64,000 nt of DNA from DASSUC01 sp035649895 (GTDB lineage Bacteria; Actinomycetota; Actinomycetes; Mycobacteriales; Micromonosporaceae), in NCBI GenBank assembly GCA_035649895.1, contig DASRIS010000085.1, positions 6,655-70,654 on the forward strand, in the 5' to 3' direction. Made by a program: the position numbers and the translations under genes. Below, piece by piece: positions 60,618 to 64,000 of this stretch; the stretch's first letter is position 1, and each line of letters begins with the position of its first letter. The notes under the pieces were generated by a model that made no database searches, had not been told where the DNA came from, and saw only the letters and a program-made list of their open reading frames with translations.

Positions 60618-61625
60618 ATGGTGACTCGACCTACACGAGGTGTCGTGATCTCACTCGCCGCGCTGGCTGGCGTGGTGATCGGGGTGGTCGGACCCGCGAC
60701 CGCGGCGCCGGCGACTGCCCGTGGTCCGGTCGACCTGGGGACGCTGCGTGGCTTCTGCTGCAGCCAGGCGCTGGACGTCAACGACCAAGGTGTGGTGGTG
60801 GGAGAAAGTGCGGTGGCCGGCGGCGAGAACCCGCCCAGCCATGCGTTCCTGTGGCGCGGGGGCCAGATGCGGGACCTCGGCACGCTCGGCGGCGCGGCCA
60901 GTACCGCGACCGCAATCAACAACCGGGGCGAGGTGGTCGGCTACAGCAATCTGCCGGACGGCACCACGCACGCGTTCCTGTGGCGGGCCGGTCGGATGCA
61001 CGACCTGGGCTCGCTGGGCGCGGACAGCGTCGCGGCCGGCATCAACGACTGGGGCGAGGTGGTGGGCCGGACGGTGACCGGAGACGGCCGGCTGGTCGGC
61101 TTCCGGTGGTTCGGCGGGGTCATGACCCAGTTGACCACCGCGGACGGCATCGACTTCGTGGCACACGCGATCAACAACAACGGCCTGATCGCTGGCGCGG
61201 TGAACAGCAAAGGCTTCCCCACCCCGGCGCTGTGGCGCGACGGCCAGGTCACCGACCTAGCCGGCGGGTTCGGCCAGGCGGTGGCGATCAACCGCGCCGG
61301 GATGCTGGCCGGTGACGTGTCGGACCCGTCGCAGCAGGCCTTTGTCTGGCGGATCGGGGTGCTCACCGCGCTCACCACGCCGGCCGGCGCGCAGTTCGCG
61401 ATGGCTACGGCGATCGACGACCGGGGCCGGGTGGCCGGGTTCAGCGGCCAGGACAGCCGGTACCACGCGGTGCTGTGGCAGGACCCGCAGCACCCCCGTC
61501 TGCTACCCAGCCTCGCCGGTGGCAACAGCATGGCCTGGGGAATGAACAACCGCGGCCAGGTGGTCGGCTGGAGCGCGCTATCCGCGACCACCGGCGACTA
61601 CCACGCCGTGCTGTGGGGCGCGTAA
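60618..61625 (+). CDS. Secreted HAF-repeat protein
   Basis: 335 residues from ATG 60618 (GGGAGCAGAGTAAGC upstream). After the signal peptide (SLAALAGVVIGVVGPATA, cut near TAA-PATA) there are about six repeats of the HAF type. Each has a W/F-containing strand and NxxGxVVG: DVNDQGVVVGES, SHAFLWRGGQMRDLGTLGG, INNRGEVVGYSN, THAFLWRAGRMHDLG, INDWGEVVGRT and MNNRGQVVGWSA. HAF repeats build a beta-propeller-like extracellular domain of unknown function. No catalytic motif or anchor is seen. Confidence 0.9.
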   Translation: MVTRPTRGVVISLAALAGVVIGVVGPATAAPATARGPVDLGTLRGFCCSQALDVNDQGVVVGESAVAGGENPPSHAFLWRGGQMRDLGTLGGAASTATAINNRGEVVGYSNLPDGTTHAFLWRAGRMHDLGSLGADSVAAGINDWGEVVGRTVTGDGRLVGFRWFGGVMTQLTTADGIDFVAHAINNNGLIAGAVNSKGFPTPALWRDGQVTDLAGGFGQAVAINRAGMLAGDVSDPSQQAFVWRIGVLTALTTPAGAQFAMATAIDDRGRVAGFSGQDSRYHAVLWQDPQHPRLLPSLAGGNSMAWGMNNRGQVVGWSALSATTGDYHAVLWGA

Positions 61626-61812
61626 CGACGATCAACGGGAACGGCTCGGGCGCGCCGCTGCCGTAGCCTGAGCCGGCCCCCGAGCGGTGCCGGCCTCGCC
61701 GACGCCACCGCCGAATGTAACCGGGACATCGCCGACGCCATCAGCGCAGGCATCGACGGCGACCGCCATCGGACACACAACGGGGACGCCACCTGGCCAC
61801 AGTCAACACCAA

Positions 61813-61855
61813 GGAAGGGCCCGGGTCGCAACACACAGCCTGACCTGGGCCTTCC
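61813..61855. terminator. Second copy of the GGAAGG...CCTTCC hairpin
   Basis: GGAAGGGCCCGGGTC (61813-61827) pairs with GACCTGGGCCTTCC (61842-61855) with small imperfections. It lies 5 bp before the first tRNA-Gly-half repeat and resembles the hairpin at 60376-60417. Confidence 0.65.
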
Positions 61856-61860
61856 CAACG

Positions 61861-62026
61861 AGCGGCCGAAGGGAATCGAACCCTCACCGTCAGTTTGAAG
61901 GCCATAATCCGGCTGCGTCGATCGTTCGGAAGGGCTGGTCATGGCGCCTGCTGGCTGTCCGCTCGTGCCCGTTGGTGACTGCTTGTGGCATGGCTTAGTG
62001 GCACGCCTGTGGCACGTTCGATCATG
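61861..62026. repeat. Direct repeat copy 1 with tRNA-Gly 3' half (attachment-site-like)
   Basis: 166 bp matching copy 2 (62908-63074) at all but about eight positions. Its first ~41 bp read on the minus strand as the second half of tRNA-Gly(UCC), from the anticodon loop through T-arm, 3' acceptor strand CGGCCGC and U73, with one base missing in the anticodon loop (TTTGAAG for TTTGGAAG). No 5' half is present. Such 3' tRNA halves are the usual remnants of integrase attachment sites. Confidence 0.85.
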
Positions 62027-62130
62027 GAGTTGCGCACGTCGTCGCCTGCGGGTGTGGGGTGGTACAGCCTACCGGCTGTGGTGTGTCGTAGCATCTTGAC
62101 GCGCTCGACAGTTGGCATCATGATGGCAAC

Positions 62131-62391
62131 ATGCGGACGACACTGACGCTGGATCCAGACGTGATGCGCCTCATTGAGGACGCCGTCCACCGAGAGCGCC
62201 GCCCGATGAAGCGCGTGATCAACGACGCGCTGCGCCGAGGGCTGGCACGATCGACGTCGCCTCGCGAGCCGTACCATCTCGTGCCGCACAAGTCGTCGCT
62301 GTGCCCGGGTCTGGATCTGGCCGGCTTCAACCGCCTCGCCGACGAGCTGGAGGACAGCGAGACCATCGGCCGCATCGGCCGCGTCGCGTGA
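62131..62391 (+). CDS. vapB: VapB-type ribbon-helix-helix antitoxin
   Basis: 86 residues from ATG 62131. The N-terminal strand MRTTLTLDPDVMRLIEDAVH followed by RRPMKRVINDALRRGL is a ribbon-helix-helix dimerisation and DNA-binding fold. The C-terminal part (GLDLAGFNRLADELEDSE) should wrap the toxin. Its stop overlaps the toxin start by 4 nt (GTGA), the usual toxin-antitoxin arrangement. The operon lies between tRNA-half repeat copies 1 and 2. Confidence 0.88.
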   Translation: MRTTLTLDPDVMRLIEDAVHRERRPMKRVINDALRRGLARSTSPREPYHLVPHKSSLCPGLDLAGFNRLADELEDSETIGRIGRVA

Positions 62392-62816
62392 TTGTTGTCG
62401 ACGTCAACCTGCTGCTGTACGCGGTGATCAGCGGGTTTCCCCAGCACGCCAAGGCACACGCCTGGTGGGAACAGACGCTGAACGGGCCGACCGAGGTGGG
62501 CCTATCGAGTCCGGCTATTTTCGGGTTTCTCCGGATCTCCACCAACCCGCGCGTGCTCACCGCGCCGCTGGCGGTGGACCAGGCGATCGGGTACGTGCGC
62601 GAGTGGCTCGCGCTACCGAACGCCTCGTTCCTCTCGCCCGGGCCACGGCATCTCGATATCGCCTTCGGCCTGCTTACCGAACTCGGCACCGGGGCCAACT
62701 TCACCACCGACGTCCAGCTCGCCGCACTCGCCATCGAACACGGCGCGGAGATGTACTCCAACGACACCGACTTCGGGCGGTTTCCGGACCTCCGCTGGAT
62801 CAATCCTCTTCGCTGA
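62388..62816 (+). CDS. vapC: VapC-type PIN-domain toxin
   Basis: 142 residues from GTG 62388. The PIN acidic residues are visible in VVDVNLLLYAV (first Asp), the central Glu region, and ANFTTDVQLAALAIEHGAEM with SNDTDFGRF (later Asp residues). It is a Mg-dependent RNase, commonly cleaving tRNA or rRNA; it is neutralised by the adjacent antitoxin. Being inside a tRNA-half repeat array, it probably stabilises or is a cargo of a mobile segment. Confidence 0.9.
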   Translation: MIVVDVNLLLYAVISGFPQHAKAHAWWEQTLNGPTEVGLSSPAIFGFLRISTNPRVLTAPLAVDQAIGYVREWLALPNASFLSPGPRHLDIAFGLLTELGTGANFTTDVQLAALAIEHGAEMYSNDTDFGRFPDLRWINPLR

Positions 62817-62907
62817 CCCTGCTTCGGATGGAGCCGGTACCCACATCCCAGCGGTGATCGGTGCGGCCAGGCTGCAAGTCGCAGAGATGCCCTGCAAAAG
62901 TGCCCAG

Positions 62908-63074
62908 AGCGGCCGAAGGGAATCGAACCCTCACCGTCAGTTTGGAAGGCCAGAATCCGGCTGCGTCGATCATTCGGAAGGGCTGGTCATGGCGCCTGCT
63001 GGCTGTCCGTTCGTGCCCGTTGGTGACCGCTTGTGGCATGGGTTAGTGGCACGCCTGTGGCACGTTCGATCATG
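62908..63074. repeat. Direct repeat copy 2 with tRNA-Gly 3' half
   Basis: On the minus strand 62949-62908 reads CCTTCCAAACTGACGG, then the T-arm GAGGG-TTCGATT-CCCTT, then CGGCCGC and U73: the 3' half of tRNA-Gly with UCC anticodon. The remaining ~125 bp match copy 1. The 201 bp from here to the antitoxin gene at 63276 show no supported gene. Confidence 0.87.
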
Positions 63075-63275
63075 CAGAGCGCAGGTCGCTGTCTGCGGTC
63101 GTTGGGGCATGCCGTCGACCGCACCCGGTGGAGGCGGTTCTTGGCCTCGGTCAAGGTGAAGCACCCGGCGGCTGAAATGACCTTGAGCGGGGCCGGGTTC
63201 CACCTAGGCGAGGTGAGGCTGCCTGGGGCGTCACCGGGTGCGACAATCGAGACTGTCGGAGATTGGGGGCCGGGC

Positions 63276-63479
63276 GTGGTATCGAGTAGCGCGGAGCGGG
63301 CGCCCGAGTGGCGGCCTGCGCCTGGACATGTGCCGGCTGAGGAGCTGGCACGCAGGCAGGGCGTTCGGCCGATCGTCTCCGTTGACGAGCTGGCCCGGCC
63401 CGACCTGTTCGAGTCGGACGAGGAGCTTGACGAGTTCCTTGTCGATCTCTATGCATCCCGCCGGGATGGTTCTGCGTGA
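63276..63479 (+). CDS. Antitoxin of the second PIN module
   Basis: 67 residues from GTG 63276, preceded by GGGGGCC; a longer frame upstream runs into the repeat and is not protein-like. The product is small and acidic toward its end (PIVSVDELARPDLFESDEEL), fitting an antitoxin whose C-terminus covers a basic PIN toxin. There is no clear DNA-binding motif. The stop overlaps the toxin start by 4 nt. Identified mainly by position. Confidence 0.68.
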   Translation: MVSSSAERAPEWRPAPGHVPAEELARRQGVRPIVSVDELARPDLFESDEELDEFLVDLYASRRDGSA

Positions 63480-63880
63480 GCCTGGTCGTTCTCGACACCG
63501 ACGTGGCGTCGGCGATTCTGCGTGCCCGCGTGCCGGACCGTCTTCGTGCCCGGCTGGCCGGTAAGACCCTGTGCATCACGTTTGTGACCTTGGGTGAGTT
63601 GACAAAGTGGACCGTTCTTCGCAGTTGGGGGCCTCGTAAGCTGGCTGATCTGGCCGCGTGGCGCCGTGGCGTGGTGCTGCTGCAGGTCGACGAGTCAGTC
63701 TCCACAGCGTGGGGACAGCTTCAGGCCCGTGCCCAGCGACGCGGCCGGCCTCGGCCGGTCAATGACACCTGGATCGCCGCGTGCTGCCTGGTCGACGGGC
63801 TCCCGCTGGCCACGTTCAACATCAAAGACTTCGAGGACTTCGCTGTGCACGACGGGCTTGACCTTCTGGACGTCGGCTGA
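63476..63880 (+). CDS. vapC: PIN-domain toxin (VapC-like)
   Basis: 134 residues from GTG 63476. PIN signatures: first Asp in VVLDTDVASAIL, Glu in VTLGELTKWTVL, and the VNDTWIAACCLVDGLPLATF segment with Asp, followed by NIKDFEDF. This is the FitB/VapC subgroup that cleaves RNA. It is only distantly like the other PIN toxin at 62388, so the two modules are not a simple duplication although the flanking repeats are. Confidence 0.9.
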   Translation: MSLVVLDTDVASAILRARVPDRLRARLAGKTLCITFVTLGELTKWTVLRSWGPRKLADLAAWRRGVVLLQVDESVSTAWGQLQARAQRRGRPRPVNDTWIAACCLVDGLPLATFNIKDFEDFAVHDGLDLLDVG

Positions 63881-63959
63881 CTACCGAGGATCGAGAAGCG
63901 GAGGATCCGACTGCCGCGATCGTGACGAGCCTCCGCTGACCTGAGCTGTAACGAACAAG

Positions 63960-64000
63960 AGCGGCCGAAGGGAATCGAACCCTCACCGTCAGTTTGGAAG
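63960..64000. repeat. Direct repeat copy 3 (cut by the window end)
   Basis: The last 41 bases are identical to the first 41 of copy 2, that is, the tRNA-Gly 3' half up to the anticodon loop on the minus strand. Whether the tRNA continues as an intact gene or as another scar cannot be seen. Confidence 0.85.

Noticed and set aside
62908..62949. Intact tRNA-Gly gene
   Set aside because: Only the 3' half from the anticodon loop is there; no 5' acceptor strand or D-arm is found next to it.
62854..63159. Small frames across the tRNA-half repeats (also 61939-62289)
   Set aside because: They cover repeat DNA present in three copies and tRNA sequence; protein status is not supported.
1..64000. CRISPR arrays, insertion sequences, transposases, rRNA
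   Set aside because: No evenly spaced short palindromic repeats with unique spacers, no DDE-type transposase and no rRNA sequence were seen; the repeats present are minisatellites, TPR units, a domain duplication and tRNA halves.

Overview
ORGANISM. The window is high-GC DNA with many GTG starts, GTGA/ATGA start-stop overlaps, a SARP regulator, F420-type enzymes, CHAT/STAND proteins and NarL-type two-component genes. This indicates a filamentous actinomycete. Micromonosporaceae is my best guess, by inference only.

LEFT ARM (1-26.4 kb): accessory region. It holds a truncated membrane protein at the window edge, two unrecognised proteins, and a translationally coupled DUF262 + HipA-kinase operon. 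Next come a secreted M4 metalloprotease and a trypsin-CHAT-NB-ARC-TPR giant with its small Trypco1-type partner. These are followed by a PPOX-fold protein, two tandem secreted paralogues, a membrane STAND ATPase fused to a histone-deacetylase-like domain with a coupled partner, a complete sugar ABC transporter, a frameshifted sortase locus and a methyltransferase.

CENTRE (26.5-57.5 kb): a biosynthetic gene cluster that I read as an aliphatic azoxy (valanimycin-type) pathway carrying a long fatty/polyketide chain. Homologues, by family and context, of the valanimycin N-N machinery are present: VlmH-like N-hydroxylase, VlmO-like membrane protein, VlmB-like diiron protein, VlmJ-like kinase, VlmK-like MmgE/PrpD lyase, VlmA-like tRNA-dependent aminoacyltransferase and a SARP (VlmI is one). 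Around them sit chain-building genes: KASIII, ACP, KASII, desaturase, carboxyltransferase, MaoC hydratase, acyl-CoA ligase, a KS-AT-KR-ACP polyketide synthase, a second carrier protein and two thioesterases. An aldehyde-dehydrogenase-type reductase and a class III aminotransferase would turn the acyl chain into an amine. Inferred flow: acyl thioester -> aldehyde -> amine -> hydroxylamine -> O-seryl ester from Ser-tRNA -> N-N rearrangement -> azoxy -> phosphorylation and elimination -> dehydroalanine-type end, perhaps glycosylated.

THE MOST UNUSUAL OBJECT is an 86-nt tRNA-Ser-like gene at 46212-46297 (- strand), upstream of the glycosyltransferase and VlmA-like genes. Its acceptor stem, T-arm, D-arm, long variable arm and G73 are intact, but its anticodon arm is a perfect 7-bp hairpin closed by a triloop. 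It looks chargeable by SerRS and unable to decode: a dedicated seryl donor for the pathway. Triplets of GTCAG-type repeats spaced exactly 11 bp (SARP boxes) lie in front of the main plus operon (26542), the ACP-PKS operon (57469) and this tRNA-like/glycosyltransferase/VlmA-like operon (46457). That would place the tRNA-like gene in the cluster's regulon.

Many cluster genes also carry in-frame minisatellites.

RIGHT ARM (57.5-64 kb): a small membrane protein, a histidine kinase/response regulator pair, a HAF-repeat secreted protein and two toxin-antitoxin operons. The two operons lie between three direct repeats, each containing the 3' half of a tRNA-Gly(UCC) gene. These look like attachment-site scars from serial integration at a tRNA gene that may lie just past the right edge.
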